Numbered from the stretch's first letter, positions 22,363-33,757 are shown. The stretch: 64,000 nucleotides of DNA from Mycoplasma leachii PG50 (GCF_000183365.1 NC_014751.1:620001-684000); one strand, 5' to 3'. Notes: generated by a model from the sequence alone, not told the origin. A program made the numbers and translations.

Positions 22363-23664
22363 TTAGTCTGTTCACTCCAATTCATAATCAAAAACTTTTA
22401 CAAAATCACCTTTTTTAATGCCTTTTTTAACTAATGTTTCATAAACACCAGTTTCTTTTAGTTTTTCATTAAACATTAATAAGTTATCTTCTGTTCATAT
22501 TGGAAATTTTTGATAAATTTTAAAAATAGTTTCTCCAGCAATTTCTCAACGATTATTACCTTTGTTATAAGCTTGAATATCTTCTTTTTGCTCTTCAAAT
22601 TTATAAATTACCATTTCATCTTGATTATTATTTTTATCTAATTCTCATAAAGGTTGTTTTTTTGCAACTTTTAATTCTTCATAAATCATAAATAATAATT
22701 GATCTATATTTTCTTTTTTTAAACCTGAAATTTGTATGACTTTTTTATTTTTAAAATAATTTATTATTTTTTCATCTAGTAAATTTAATTGAGCTTCATC
22801 TAAATCCATTTTATTTAAAACAATAATTTCAGCTCTTTTTTCTAAATTTAAATTATAAGCTTTTAGTTCATTTCTAATTAATTCATAATTCTTAATAATA
22901 TCTTCTGAACCAAAATTTCCAGAAGCATCTATTATATGACAAATCACCAAACATCTTTCAATATGTTTTAAGAACTGATGACCCAAACCTTTTCCTAAAC
23001 TAGCTCCTTGAATTAATCCGGGTAAATCAGCTACTATAAAAGTATCATTGTTTTTAGTTCTAGCAACCCCAAGTTGTGGAGTAATAGTAGTAAATGGATA
23101 ATCTGCAACTACAGGTTTAGAGTTTGAAATTGCTCTTAATAAAGTTGATTTTCCAGCATTTGGTAAACCAACAAATCCAACATCTGCTAAAACTTTTAAT
23201 TCAGCTCTAATTTCAAATTCTTGACCTAATTCACCTGCTTCAAAAATAGTTGGAGCTTTATTTCTTGAATTTGCAAATCTTGCATTTCCTTTTCCACCCT
23301 TTCCACCTTTAGCAATTAAAACTAATTTATTATTTTCATTGATATCAGCTAATATGTTATTAGTTTTTTTATCATATAAAATAGTTCCTACAGGTACTTT
23401 AATGATTTTATCTTCACCTTTAGCACCATGCATATTTTTAATATCACCTTTAAAACCATCTTGAGCACTATATTTTTTTTGTAATTTTAGATCTAATAGT
23501 GAATGTTTACCTTCATCTCCTTGAAAATAAACAGACCCACCATCACCACCATCACCACCATTAGGACCACCATTAGGAACAAATAAAGCATGTAAAAAAC
23601 TAACTGCTCCATCTCCTCCTTTTCCAGCCTTAATAATTAAATCAGCAGAATCAACAAATTTCAT
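22363..23664 (-). CDS. obg: GTPase Obg (ribosome assembly)
   Basis: A 433-residue GTPase needed for 50S maturation. The glycine-rich Obg fold is at the N-terminus (GGPNGGDGGDGGSVYF). The G domain has GLPNAGKSTLL (G1), a TTITPQLG switch, DLPGLIQGAS (G3), NKMD (G4) and an Obg C-terminal domain ending in DYELEWTD. A UGA-Trp near 22646 separates the C-terminal domain under the standard code. It precedes nadE with a single base between stop and start. Confidence 0.96.
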
Positions 23665-23734
23665 ATAGCACCTACTTTACATTTATTACTTATAATATTT
23701 TATTATTATTAAATTATCTTTTAAAAATTTCTCT

Positions 23735-24046
23735 TTAATTGCTTTGATTAGTTAAAGTATTTCAACATTCATCACACAAAAAAGTAGGAATGTTGTTTTT
23801 AAAGTTGTCTTTTTCTAAATTCTCTCAAATATCAATTTGTTGCTTAACTAATTGTTCAATTTCTTTTTCACTTAATTTTTTAGTTTCTTTTTTTAATATT
23901 GTTCCAATTGGAGTTGGTGATGAATTTATTACAAAACTAATTTCATAATTATCACATAAAGAACAAGTAATATTAAAAAACTTAACCATAAAAAAATTAT
24001 AATCTCTAAAATATTTATAATTTTTAGAATCAAAATTAACTTTCAT
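23735..24046 (-). CDS. Small protein with two CxxC pairs
   Basis: A 103-residue protein starting at ATG 24046 inside the end of the DUF3196-like gene (11-base overlap). It has ITCSLCDNYE in the middle and FLCDECWNTL near the C-terminus, two Cys-x2-Cys pairs that could form one zinc site. Between them is a Lys/Glu-rich helix. UGA-Trp codons follow residue 73, so the frame is longer than the standard code suggests. No family recognised. It is cotranscribed with its neighbour by overlap. Confidence 0.65.
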
Positions 24047-24788
24047 AATTAAAAACACCACTTTTTTTAATATCAATAATTATTTTATCTACATTTACTT
24101 GATTAAATTCTATGTTTTTATTTAATTTTTTAATATCAAATTTCAAATTATTTAATTGAAAAGATAAATAAATTATTGCTACAATAACATCATTTGTTTT
24201 TAATAACTCAACATAAGGAAAAATGTATAAAAAGTATGAAAAAAGCACTTGTTTACAAGTTTGAATTAAAAAAATATCCTTTTGATCAATAACTTCTAAA
24301 ATTTGGCTTTCAATTTGATAGTAAATATTATAAATTTCTTTTATATTTAGTGATTTTGGATTAATTAAAAAACTAGTTTTTTTATCTTTAAACACTTCAA
24401 AATCTTGATCTATTTGTTGATCAGATAAACTAATTAATAATAATGATTTATTTTCATAAGCATTATTTATATTAATTAAATATTTCTTTATTTCATCAAG
24501 AACTAGTCTAATATTAATATTTATTAAATTTTTAATCCCAATAATTTGATCTAAATTATTTTTTGAATTTAATAAAGTTTTAATTTCTAAAATACTGTAT
24601 GTTTTATTTAATTGACTATATTGTTTTTCTTTAATTTCTTTTTTTATTTTATAAAGAGATTTTTCAAAATCACTAGGAATATAGCTAAGCTCTAATTCTT
24701 GGTTAATAATATCTAAAGCTTTAGTTAGATTATTTTTTTCAACTAGTTGTTTAATTTTTTTTAATATTTGATCATAATAATTTGCCAT
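24036..24788 (-). CDS. Helical TPR-like protein, DUF3196 type (tentative)
   Basis: 250 residues, almost all predicted helix, without UGA codons. The N-terminus (YYDQILKKIKQLVEKNNLTKALDII) looks like a TPR hairpin. Size and layout match the DUF3196 proteins of mycoplasmas (MG237/MPN330 type), recalled from memory. No catalytic residues are apparent, and a protein-binding role is only inference. The last 11 bases overlap the small CxxC gene. Confidence 0.55.
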   Translation of the reverse strand: MANYYDQILKKIKQLVEKNNLTKALDIINQELELSYIPSDFEKSLYKIKKEIKEKQYSQLNKTYSILEIKTLLNSKNNLDQIIGIKNLININIRLVLDEIKKYLININNAYENKSLLLISLSDQQIDQDFEVFKDKKTSFLINPKSLNIKEIYNIYYQIESQILEVIDQKDIFLIQTCKQVLFSYFLYIFPYVELLKTNDVIVAIIYLSFQLNNLKFDIKKLNKNIEFNQVNVDKIIIDIKKSGVFNYES

Positions 24789-24810
24789 AATATTTTTTTC
24801 TAAAACAAAA

Positions 24811-24831
24811 AAATCGTGCTTAGCACGATTT
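24811..24831 (-). terminator. Terminator after tRNA-Arg
   Basis: AATCGTGCT / AGCACGATT forms a 9-bp stem, followed by T7 on the minus strand, 14 bases past the tRNA 3' end. Confidence 0.85.
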
Positions 24832-24844
24832 TAATGATTCTAAG

Positions 24845-24921
24845 TGGTGCCCACGAGAAGGCTCGAACTTCCGACCTCACGCTTAGAAGGCGCGTGCTCT
24901 ATCCTACTGAGCTACATGGGC
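24845..24921 (-). tRNA. tRNA-Arg (anticodon UCU)
   Basis: The minus strand folds as a complete cloverleaf. The acceptor stem GCCCATG pairs with CGTGGGC (one G-U), the D arm is GCTC...GAGC, the anticodon stem CGCGC/GCGTG has loop CTTCTAA with anticodon TCT, and the T arm is GGAAG-TTCGAGC-CTTCT. The 3' ACCA is encoded. It reads AGA, the dominant Arg codon in such AT-rich genomes. Confidence 0.97.
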
Positions 24922-24976
24922 AATAATAATCATATATAAATTTATCATATTTATATATGAAAATAAATAATATAAA

Positions 24977-26584
24977 TTAATTTTTAAAATTTTCTAATTT
25001 ATAAATGATTAATAGTGTTTGACTATAATCTTCTTTGTTTTTTACATGTTTAAAATTTGATAAAAGTTTAGATATTTTATAAGATACTTCATTAATAGTT
25101 TTTTTATCATATAAAGCTTTTTTTCTTTTATATGGTCCAAAAGTAATAATGAAATATTTTAAAATCAATTCTCATGAATAGTTAAATCTTTTAGCAATTG
25201 AAGGTACTAAACTCAAAATTAAAGAAATAGTTTTTAACATATTTGCTAATTGATTGTTAGTTTTTAAAAATTCTAATCTAAAATCTTTTTTAATAATTTC
25301 TTTTAAAACATTTTGATTAATTTGAATATCTTCTAAACTAATTGAATTATATTGTTTTTTATACATATTATGATCATCTAATTTATATAAAAACAAAGTA
25401 TCTACTAAAGCTAATTTTTTTCTTTGTATTAAAAAGTCAGCTAAATAATTACTATCAACTTTTAAAATATCAATTAAACTAATGTAATTTGCAGATAATA
25501 AAACAGCATCTAAAAAATCAATAATTCGATCTTTATCACATACAAATTTAGAATAATCTTTTAATGAACTAATATGGTGTCCAATTTGTATAGGATTATA
25601 GTCTTTAATTAAAAATGGTAATAAAAATTTATCATCTTCATCATAATTTTTATTTATAAAATCAGGTTTTGCTGTCAGATAAATAGTGGAAGTTTGACCA
25701 GTTGGCTTATTAGTTAAAAATAATATTATATAGTTATAAAAACTATCAAAAATTTCTTCACCATCACTTAATGCTCATACTGATTTAATTCTGTCTTTTA
25801 AAAATAAAGCAGTGTATTTTGCTAATTGAAAGATTAATTTATATTTTTTTTCAATAGAATGCAAAACTCAATTTTCATTTTTAAAATTCAATAAAAAAGT
25901 ATTTCATTCTTCATCATATTCTAAAATATCGATATGAGATTTAAAGTAATTATATTCATTAGAAGATAAAGGTCTTCCGACCTTTAATGCATTTAAAATA
26001 TTTTGTTTAGTATAGATTTTTTTAATATTATTAAACATTTGATTTTCATTAGTTATATCAATAATTAACATAGTTAAAAATAAAGGATAAACTAAAGAGT
26101 GATAAACTATCTTATCATTATTTCTTGCTAAAAAGTTAGTATCAAAACGATACATTTTTGATAATTCAATTAATAATAAATTTAAAAAATCATTATTATA
26201 GTTATTATTATTAATTAATAATAAGTTGTCTGCTATATATTTTAATGCTATATTTTCTATAATAAAAGAAATTTCATCAATTTCTATTTTACTTAATTTT
26301 GAACTATACATTGAAGTTTTTGAATTATTATAATTTAAATATTCAAAAAATCTTGAATAGTTATTTGTAATATAGTTTGAAATTTCACTAACAGATGAAT
26401 CATCTATATTTGTTAATGACTTATCTTTTAAAATTTGATATTGAAATAATCCATAATGAGTTACTTCAAAAATTTCATTGATTTTTTTTCTTAATAAAAG
26501 ATCTACTTTTTTAAATTTATCTGTTTTTATTTTTTTAACTATATTATGAAAATAAACTCAAAATATAGTTTCTTGTTCTGGCAT
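24977..26584 (-). CDS. Protein of unknown function, 535 residues
   Basis: One frame of 535 residues when UGA is Trp; five pieces otherwise. Rich in Ile, Asn, Lys and Tyr, with no clear signal peptide, membrane span, nucleotide-binding motif or Cys cluster. The N-terminus MPEQETIFWVYFHNIVKKIK and the C-terminal helix-rich part give no recognised family. ATG 26584 follows TAGGTG. It is flanked by tRNA-Arg and the ABC pair. I cannot assign a role. Confidence 0.65.
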
Positions 26585-26623
26585 AATAACACCTACTTTA
26601 TATTTAAATAAGACTAATAAATC

Positions 26624-28477
26624 TTATTCCATCAACCCTGCTTCATATAAGTTTCTAAAATGACCGGGTTGTTTTTTTAATTGATCAAAAGTTCCCATTT
26701 GAACAATTCCTACACCATTAGGTCCTAAAACATAAATTTCATCAACATTTTTAATAGTTGTTAACCTATGAGCTATAGTAATACACATTCTACCTTTAAT
26801 TAATTCTTCTAATTTATCTTGAATTTCTTTTTCAACAACATTATCTAATGCACTTGTTGCTTCATCTAAAATTACTACATCAGGATCTTTTAAAAAGACT
26901 CTAGCAATAACTAATCTTTGTTTTTGACCACCAGATAAAATAAATCCTCTTTGCCCTAAAACAGTGTGATATTGATCTGGTAAAGACATAATAAAATCAT
27001 GAAGTTCAGCCTTTTTACAAGCTTGAATCACTTCTTCATCTGTTGCATCAAATTTAGAATATTTAATATTATCTAAAAAAGTACCATATAAAATTTGTGG
27101 TTCTTGTTCAACATATCCAATATGATTTAAATAAGCCGGTAAATTAATTCTGTTTAAATTATATTCACCATTAATTAAAATTTTTCCATCAGTTGGAACA
27201 TAAAATCTTAATAAAAGTTTTGCTATAGTAGTTTTACCACTACCAGTTTGGCCAACAAAAGCATAGCTTTTTCCTTTTTCAAAAATTAATTTAGTTGGTG
27301 GAATAACTATTCTTTCAGGTTTTTTTGGATATGAAAAACTAATGTTATCAAGAACAATTTTATCAATTTTATCAATTTTATAACCTTTTAAATTAGAATG
27401 AACCATTGGCTTTGGATCTGTTAATTCACTAATTCTATTAGCAGCATTAGAAGCAGCGGTTGCTGATCTTAAACTTGGTAATAAAATGGCAATTCCACCA
27501 ATTAAAGTTGATAGTAAAGGAAAAATTAAAGCAATATCAGCACCTAAACTATTACTTGACTGATTATTACTTAAATATTGAACTGCAATAATTATAAAAA
27601 TAATTGGAATTAATAATTGAATAACAAAAGTTAAAGAAGTATTTAACAAAGCTGAGGAGTGAGTAAATTTTGTTAATCCATTTTCATAATCTTTATTTTT
27701 TTCTTCTAATCTTTTAATTTCAAATTCTTCAGTTCCACTTGCTTTAATAAGTGAAATATTATTAATTCTATCTGTCATATCAGCATCAGTTTCTCTTTTA
27801 ATATCAAATGCTAATATTAATTTTCTTCTCATATCAATAAAAAAGCCTACACAAAATAAATTAGCTATTAATAAATATACTAAAGATAAAGTTGCTATCA
27901 TATATAAATTTTGAGTATACATAATTGTAATAGCTGTTATTGATCCAGAGAAAGCATAAATTAAATTAGTTAAAAATTGCTGAACTCCTAAAGCTAGAAA
28001 TTGAGTATCTCCAACTAATCTTGTTAAAATGTTTCCAGAAACATGATCAAAATAAAAATCTACATCCTGATCTGTTAATGCTTTTAAAATTTTAAGTCTT
28101 TGCATTACTTCAATTTGAGCTGAATACAAAGCTATTGTGAAATTAGTAAAATATTCACAAATTATAATTATTGCCAAATTAATAGCAATAACATATAACC
28201 AACCAGTTGAATCTAATTCCATTCAATTAAATAACCATTGTTTATTATTTTGAACTAAAGTAGTGATTACTTTTGATGAAAACAAAGGAAGCATTGCTGC
28301 AAATATTGCATCTAATGATGTAAAAAATACAACACCAAAAAAAAGCAAAGGATTTTTTTTAGCTATTTCAATATTCATTCTAATAAAAAGACCAAATTTT
28401 TTTAAAGTAAATTTACCTGTATTATCAAAACTTCACTTTTTTTTGATTTTTGTATAAACTTTTTTTACTTTTGACAT
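26624..28477 (-). CDS. ABC exporter half-transporter (second of pair)
   Basis: A 617-residue fused permease/ATPase. The N-terminal domain has about six membrane spans (starting near residues 35-60, KNPLLFFGVVFFTSLDAIFA). The ATPase has Walker A VGQTGSGKTTIAK, signature LSGGQKQR, Walker [14 protein letters not shown] and the His-loop IAHRLTT. ATG 28477 has AAGGAGG at good spacing, 18 bases after the stop of the partner gene. The pair resembles heterodimeric multidrug/lipid exporters; the substrate is unknown. Both ATPases keep Glu after Walker B. Confidence 0.9.
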
Positions 28478-28494
28478 TATAAACACCTCCTTAA

Positions 28495-30366
28495 TTAGAC
28501 ATCATATTTAGAAAAACCGGCTTCATATAAATCTTTAAATTCACCAGGTTTTTTTACTAGTTCTTTAAAAGTACCAATTTGAATAATTCCTTTTTTAGGA
28601 GCTAAAACAATAATTTGATCAACATTTCTTATTGTTGAAAGTCTATGAGCAATTGTAATGCTTGTTCTATTTTTCATTAATTCTTCTAATTTAGATTGAA
28701 TCTCTTTTTCAACAACATTATCTAATGCACTTGTTGCTTCATCTAATATTAATATTTGTGGATCTTTTAAAAACATTCTAGCAATAACTAGTCTTTGTTT
28801 TTGACCTCCAGATAAAATAAATCCACGTTCTCCTAAAATTGTATTATATTGATCTGGTCAAGTCATAACTAAATCGTGTAATTCAGCTTTTTTACATGCT
28901 AGAATAATCTCTTCATCTGTTGCACTAGGTTTTACATATCTTAAATTATCTAAAACTGTTCCTAATAAAACTGATGGATCTTGTTCAACATATCCAATAT
29001 GATTTAAATAACTTGGTAAAAACACATCTTTAAGATTAATATTATTATTAATTAAAACTTCACCTGAGCTTGGATCATAAAATCTTAATAATAGTTTTGA
29101 AATAGTTGATTTTCCTACTCCAGTTTGACCAACAAAAGCATAACTTTTACCTTGTTCTAAAACTAAATTAAAATTAGGCAAAATAACATTATCTGGTTTG
29201 TCTGAATAAGCAAAAGTAACATTTTTAAATATTACATTTCCCTCAATTTTATGAATTCTAATTCCTTTTTTATCTAATGCGTGATTATTAATAAGTTGTT
29301 TTGCAGCTGTAATTTCATCAATTCTTTGTGCTGAAGTACTTGCTTGAACCATTCCTACAACAGCTCTTAGTAATTGCATAACAGGACCAATTAACATTCC
29401 AGCACATATTAACATCGGACCTAAAATAGCTTTTAAAGTATCAATATCATTTTTATATAATCATAAAGCAATTATTGTCATTAAAATTTGTACTGTATTA
29501 ATAGCAAAAAATAAGATACTTATCATTACAGATTGAAAATAACTAATTTGTTTATATTTTTTATAATAAATTTCATGAATATCTACAAATCTTTTCTTTT
29601 CATATTCTTCAGTACCATTAGCTTTAATTAATTTAATTGTATTAATTCTATCAGTAACATCGCCATTAATATCAGTAATAATTTTTCTAAGATTAAACAC
29701 CAATTTTCTCATAGGTAAAAAAGCTAAACCAAATAAAATACCAAAAATTAAAAATAGTGCAATAAAAAATAAACCAATATATAAACTAGTTGTAATAAAT
29801 AAAGTAATTAAAGTAAATATCATTGTAAAAAAAGCAATAAAAATAATATTTGGTATAACAGAAGCTTGCATACCAATAATTTGAGTATCAGAAACTACTT
29901 TAGTTAAAATTTCACCTGTTTTTTTATTTGAATAATATTCAATATCTGTTGTAATTAATTTTTTAGTTAATTCATTTCTTAAACTAATTTCAATTTTTCT
30001 ACCTAGTTCATTTCCAAATAAGTTAGCAATGTAAGTCAAAATTGCAGTAATAACTAAAATAATAATTCAAATAGATAAAATTATTTTTCAATTAAACCCT
30101 CAAAAATTATCAAAAACTTTTTTAGTTTTTTCAAATTCAACAGAAAACTGTAATTGTTGCATTAATAAAGGATTAAAAGCAGCAAAAAAAGCAGATAAAA
30201 CAGCAGTAACTAATAAACCTATAGCTCATTTTTTATTAATTTTCATGTGCTTTCAAATAACATTAATAAAACTTTTTCTACCACGGTTAAAAGATTTTCT
30301 ATCTTCTTTTAACTCTTCATCAGTCATTGGTTTATAAAAATGATCGAAATTATTTTTGACTTTCAT
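28495..30366 (-). CDS. ABC exporter half-transporter (first of pair)
   Basis: 623 residues: a basic cytoplasmic N-terminus ([20 protein letters not shown]...), six membrane spans, and an ATPase with [21 protein letters not shown] and [15 protein letters not shown]-Trp codons at 28858, 29415-29460 and further up split it under the standard code. It is the partner of the gene at 26624, with closely similar ATPase ends (GRMCITIAHRLTT against [13 protein letters not shown]), pointing to an old duplication. Likely to export a lipid, peptide or drug. Confidence 0.9.
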
Positions 30367-30416
30367 TCTTATTCTCCTTACATTAAAATCACTATTAATT
30401 ATAACATTTAGCTATT

Positions 30417-30450
30417 TAAAAAGAAAAAGAGACCAAGTTATAGTCTCTAG
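30417..30450 (-). terminator. Terminator after the SSB-like gene
   Basis: AGAGAC / GTCTCT (30428-30448) is followed by CTTTTTCTTTTT on the minus strand. It lies upstream of the ABC operon and about 135 bases after the SSB-like stop. Confidence 0.6.
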
Positions 30451-30584
30451 TATTATTTAATTAAAATATTTTTTATTAGGAATTATATTTTAATTAAATA
30501 ACTAATAAGCTAGTTTAATTTTGCAAACATAAAATATCTAAAAAATTTAAGATAAATAACAATAAAAAAAATTAATACTTATTT

Positions 30585-30890
30585 TTAGTTTAAATATAAA
30601 ATTCTATTTGCAAAAATTTCATTTCTGATATTTGTTAAATCATTATTTGAAGTGAAAGACTGAATTCTTCCTTCAATTCCAACAACAGCTTGATCGTGTA
30701 ATAAAAACTCATCATCAACAGCATTTGATCAAGCTTTAATATTAATATAATCAAGTGAGTCTACTTCTTTTGATTTATATGGTTTTGGTACTTTAACAAC
30801 AAACTTATAAAGCTTTTTTTCTCCATCTTTTGAAGTATAAGCAACAGTTGCATCTCCTTCTAATTGTCCAATAATGTTTACTAAATTCAT
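30585..30890 (-). CDS. Small SSB-like OB-fold protein
   Basis: 101 residues beginning MNLVNIIGQLEGDATVAYTS, the usual opening of single-stranded DNA-binding proteins (MNxVxLxGxL), then YKFVVKVPKPYK, DYINIKAW and AVVGIEGRIQSFTSNN, each a typical SSB strand. It ends right after the OB fold, with no acidic C-terminal tip, so it lacks the partner-binding tail of housekeeping SSB. One UGA-Trp is at KAWSN. It may be a second SSB or a PriB-like protein. It stands alone with its own terminator. Confidence 0.75.
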
Positions 30891-30989
30891 ATGCTTTCTC
30901 CTTTTGTTTTCTCATTATTGTATTAGATAAAAAAAATTAAAAGTAACTTATTTTTATAAATCTTTTTAATATTTTTAATAAAAAAATAA

Positions 30990-31320
30990 AATTTTAAATA
31001 AATAGTCTAATCAAAAATCAACTTATTTTTAAAATCAACTAGTTTATGCTTATTTCTAATTATTGGTTTTATATTAAGTTATGTAATTAGTAGATCTAGT
31101 TTTGATTTTTCATTAGGAATAAAACAAACTTATTTATATAAAAATACTAATTTAACTAAAGTTTTTATATTGTCTTAAGTTTAAGTATATTAATAGTTTT
31201 TAGTTTAAAAAATAATTTTTCATTTTTATAATCTTGATTTAATTTCAGATATTAGTAATGTAAATGATATTAGTATATTAACTTTGATTGGTAGTTGCAA
31301 TTGATGAATTATTAACAAAA
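30990..31320 (+). pseudogene. Remnant of an integral membrane protein
   Basis: Broken frames on the plus strand read LCLFLIIGFILSYVISRSSF and, after a shift, FYIVLSLSILIVFSLKNN, two hydrophobic spans, then NLDLISDISNVNDISILTLIG. Stops interrupt every frame. It runs directly into the aspS fragment without a recognisable boundary. It could be part of a permease. It cannot make a product. Confidence 0.55.
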
Positions 31321-31324
31321 AAAA

Positions 31325-32069
31325 CAATTAGAAGTTTTAATAGAACAAGCAAAAGAATTCCAATATCAGTCATTAGGATTTATTAAATTTGAAAACTCAA
31401 ATTGAACTGGTAGTTTAGCAAGTCAATTATCAGATCAAGAAAAAGAACAATTAATTAAAAGATTTAATATCAAATCAAAAGCAACTATACTAATTAATTT
31501 TGGTAAATATGAAAAAATTTCTCAATTAATGGATTCTATTAAAGTTTAATTAGTAAAATGTTTAATTTAGCCTATCCTAATGAATTTAAGTTATTATGAG
31601 TAGTTGATTTCCCATTATTTGAATATAGTGAAAAAGAACAAAGATATTTAGCAGCTCACCATCCATTTACAATGACAAAACCAGAAAGTTTAGATACTTT
31701 TGATGTAAATAAAAAAGATGCTATTGCTTATGCTTATGATCTAGTTATGAATGGATTTGAAATTGGTGGGGTAGTCAAAGAATTACTGATCCTAAAATTC
31801 AACAAAGAATGTTTGATGCAATTGAACTAACAAAAGAAAGAGTTGAAACTAATTTTGGTTGATTTGTGAATGCTTAAAAATATGAAGCACCATATCATTC
31901 TGGTATAGCATGAGGATTAGATATAATTACTATGATTTTAACTAATGCTCAATCAATTAGAGATGTAATAGCATTTCCTAAAAACTCATCGGGAATTGAT
32001 CCTATGAGTAATGCACCAGATCTTGTAGATCAAAAACAATTAGATGAATTACATATTAAAACAAATTAA
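31325..32069 (+). pseudogene. aspS: 3' half of an aspartyl-tRNA synthetase gene, decayed
   Basis: Three frames join into the C-terminal half of AspRS. The GAD-like insertion is FQYQSLGFIKFENSNWTGSL... (31325-31549, then TAA). The catalytic region is [20 protein letters not shown], then [11 protein letters not shown] and FEIGG, where one G is missing near 31770. The C-terminus has [15 protein letters not shown], an in-frame TAA after FVNA, HSGIAWGLDIITMILTN (class II motif 3) and DVIAFPKNSSG, ending at TAA 32067. In motif 3 the invariant Arg of GLDR is Ile. The 5' half is absent. It is a dead partial copy; the working aspS must be elsewhere. Confidence 0.9.
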
Positions 32070-32166
32070 AAGCAAAATACACACAATTAAATAAAATAAT
32101 TTTTGTAAAGATAAAAGATTAATAAATTATAACATTTTTAATAGAATATATAATGAGGTGAATAAT

Positions 32167-33222
32167 ATGAAAAAGTTATTAATATCATTTAGCGCTTCCA
32201 TATTATTATCAGGGGTTGCTGCAACTGTTGTTAGTTGTGCAAACACTGAAATGAGTAAGAATAAAAAAGATAAAGATAAAGATCTTAAATCTGATAAGAA
32301 TAAGGATCAAAATAATAAATTTGATAAAAGCAAAAACCAAAATAGTAAACCTAATAATAATGATCAAAATTCTAAATCGAATCAAGACAAGACTTCACCA
32401 AAAGATAATCCGTCAACACAATCTGAGTCTGAGAAACAAGAAAATAGCAAACAATATGATCTAGATAAGTTAATAACAAATAAATTTATTTCAATAGATG
32501 GAAGTGGAACAGGAGATGGCAAGCTTGCCAAACTACCTCAAAACTCGCAAGAGTATTTAGATTTGATTAAAAAACAAAATCCTAAATTCAAATTAACATT
32601 AAACAATGTTTCTTTTAATGTTGAAGAAAATGATAATAGTGGTTACAAGAAAGTAAGTGTTTCAACAAAAGGAAATAGTAAAAATCCAGTAATTGTTTAT
32701 TTTTATAAAGATCGTCATGATACTGTTTATGAAGGCGAAAAAAAAGAAGTTGTAAAAGAAATTGGTTGAAGTAAAAGTACATACAGCACAGATATTTTAC
32801 ATTTTGATGAACAAACAAAGGAAGTTCCAGAAAACCTACCACCGTTTATAACCTCTTTAGAAGGCGCGTTTAGAAACAATGCACAAGAAACAATTAAGAA
32901 CTTAGACAAATGAGATACTTCAAACATAGAATTTATGAATGAAACATTTTATGAAGCAAAAAATTTTAACCAAGATATTAGTGGCTGAAAAACAAATAAT
33001 GTTTCTAATATGGATTCAATGTTTTATGGTGCTTCAAGTTTTGATCGAAATTTATCTGGCTGAAATGTTGACAAAGTTATAACTTATATTGAATTTAATA
33101 AAGATTCTAAGATTTCACAAGAAAACAAACCCAAATTTAAAGAATTGAAAAGAATACACCAAGGGCAAGGTGCAACAAAAATTTTGCATGACCGTGGGTT
33201 TTTAAACAAAATGAACCTTTAA
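32167..33222 (+). CDS. PARCEL (BspA-like, DUF285) lipoprotein
   Basis: A 351-residue surface lipoprotein. The leader MKKLLISFSASILLSGVAAT ends at lipobox VVSC. Residues 26-100 are a Lys/Asp/Asn/Ser linker, residues 100-210 a small unique domain, and residues 225-320 carry about three 25-residue repeats with WDTSNIEFMNETFYEAKNFN and WKTNNVSNMDSMFYGASSFD, the MF-x2-A-x2-F pattern of PARCEL/BspA repeats. I chose ATG 32167, with GAGGTG 7 bases upstream, over the in-frame GTG 32158. It is an isolated plus-strand gene between remnants. Confidence 0.9.
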
Positions 33223-33268
33223 TTTTTTAAGTTATAATAATCTTATCAAAGGAAATTAGAAAATTAAA

Positions 33269-33535
33269 CTAATCCAATAAGCCTAATTTTTCTTTGAGTT
33301 CGAATGATATGCGATAACATTCATTCTTAACACCTGAGACAAGTCCTGATAGTTCGTCGACTACTTCACTGGGCAATCCACTCGGGTTTTTTTTAATGCT
33401 GTTAAGAGTCTTATCTAATACAGTATGAATTCATCTTGTTTTATTTATTGTTCCTAGGGTTTTTAAATCATGTTTTCTTTCTTCATCTAATTGTTTTCTT
33501 TCTTCATATAATGAAATACCAAAATATAGACCAGT
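33269..33535 (-). pseudogene. Orphan C-terminal coding remnant with CpG-rich, foreign-looking composition
   Basis: An 88-codon open frame on the minus strand without start codon: TGLYFGISLYEERKQLDEER, then HDLKTLGTINKTRWIHTVLD (UGA-Trp used), ending NPSGLPSEVVDELSGLVSGV and KEKLGLLD, TAG 33269. About 33294-33390 has several CG dinucleotides (GTTCGTCGAC, ACTCGGG), rare elsewhere in the window. I do not recognise the family. The frame runs straight into the rhodanese fragment on the opposite strand, so this looks like the end of an inserted or deleted segment. Confidence 0.55.
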
Positions 33536-33713
33536 TTATATTCATTGTAGAACTAGTAGAAGTAGTTATAAATCAATAAAAATGTTAGAAAAACTAGGAT
33601 TTAATAATCTTATTAATATCCAAGGTTCATTTTTACAGCTAAGCTATTATGAGTATTTTAATGATAAAACAACAAACAGAAAAAAGATTTTAACAGATTA
33701 TAATTTTGAATAA
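33510..33713 (+). pseudogene. 3' fragment of a rhodanese-like sulfurtransferase gene
   Basis: The plus-strand frame reads YNEIPKYRPVYIHCRTSRSS, with CRTSRSS the active-site loop of rhodanese domains, then KMLEKLGFNNLINIQGSFLQ and ends KKILTDYNFE at TAA 33711. The N-terminal half is missing: upstream sequence belongs to the antisense remnant at 33269-33535. No ribosome site. A truncated gene rather than a small protein. Confidence 0.75.
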
Positions 33714-33757
33714 AAAAGCAAAGATTCTAGTTTTTTTAACTAGTTTCTTTGCTTATT
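33714..33757. terminator. Bidirectional terminator overlapping the rnhB stop
   Basis: GCAAAGA..CTAG pairs with CTAG..TCTTTGC (33718-33752), with T-runs on both strands. The stem includes the last four codons of rnhB. Confidence 0.85.

Noticed and set aside
22362..22391. Start of NadE at TTG 22391 or ATG 22385
   Set aside because: Both lie inside the conserved C-terminus of Obg; ATG 22361 follows the obg stop directly.
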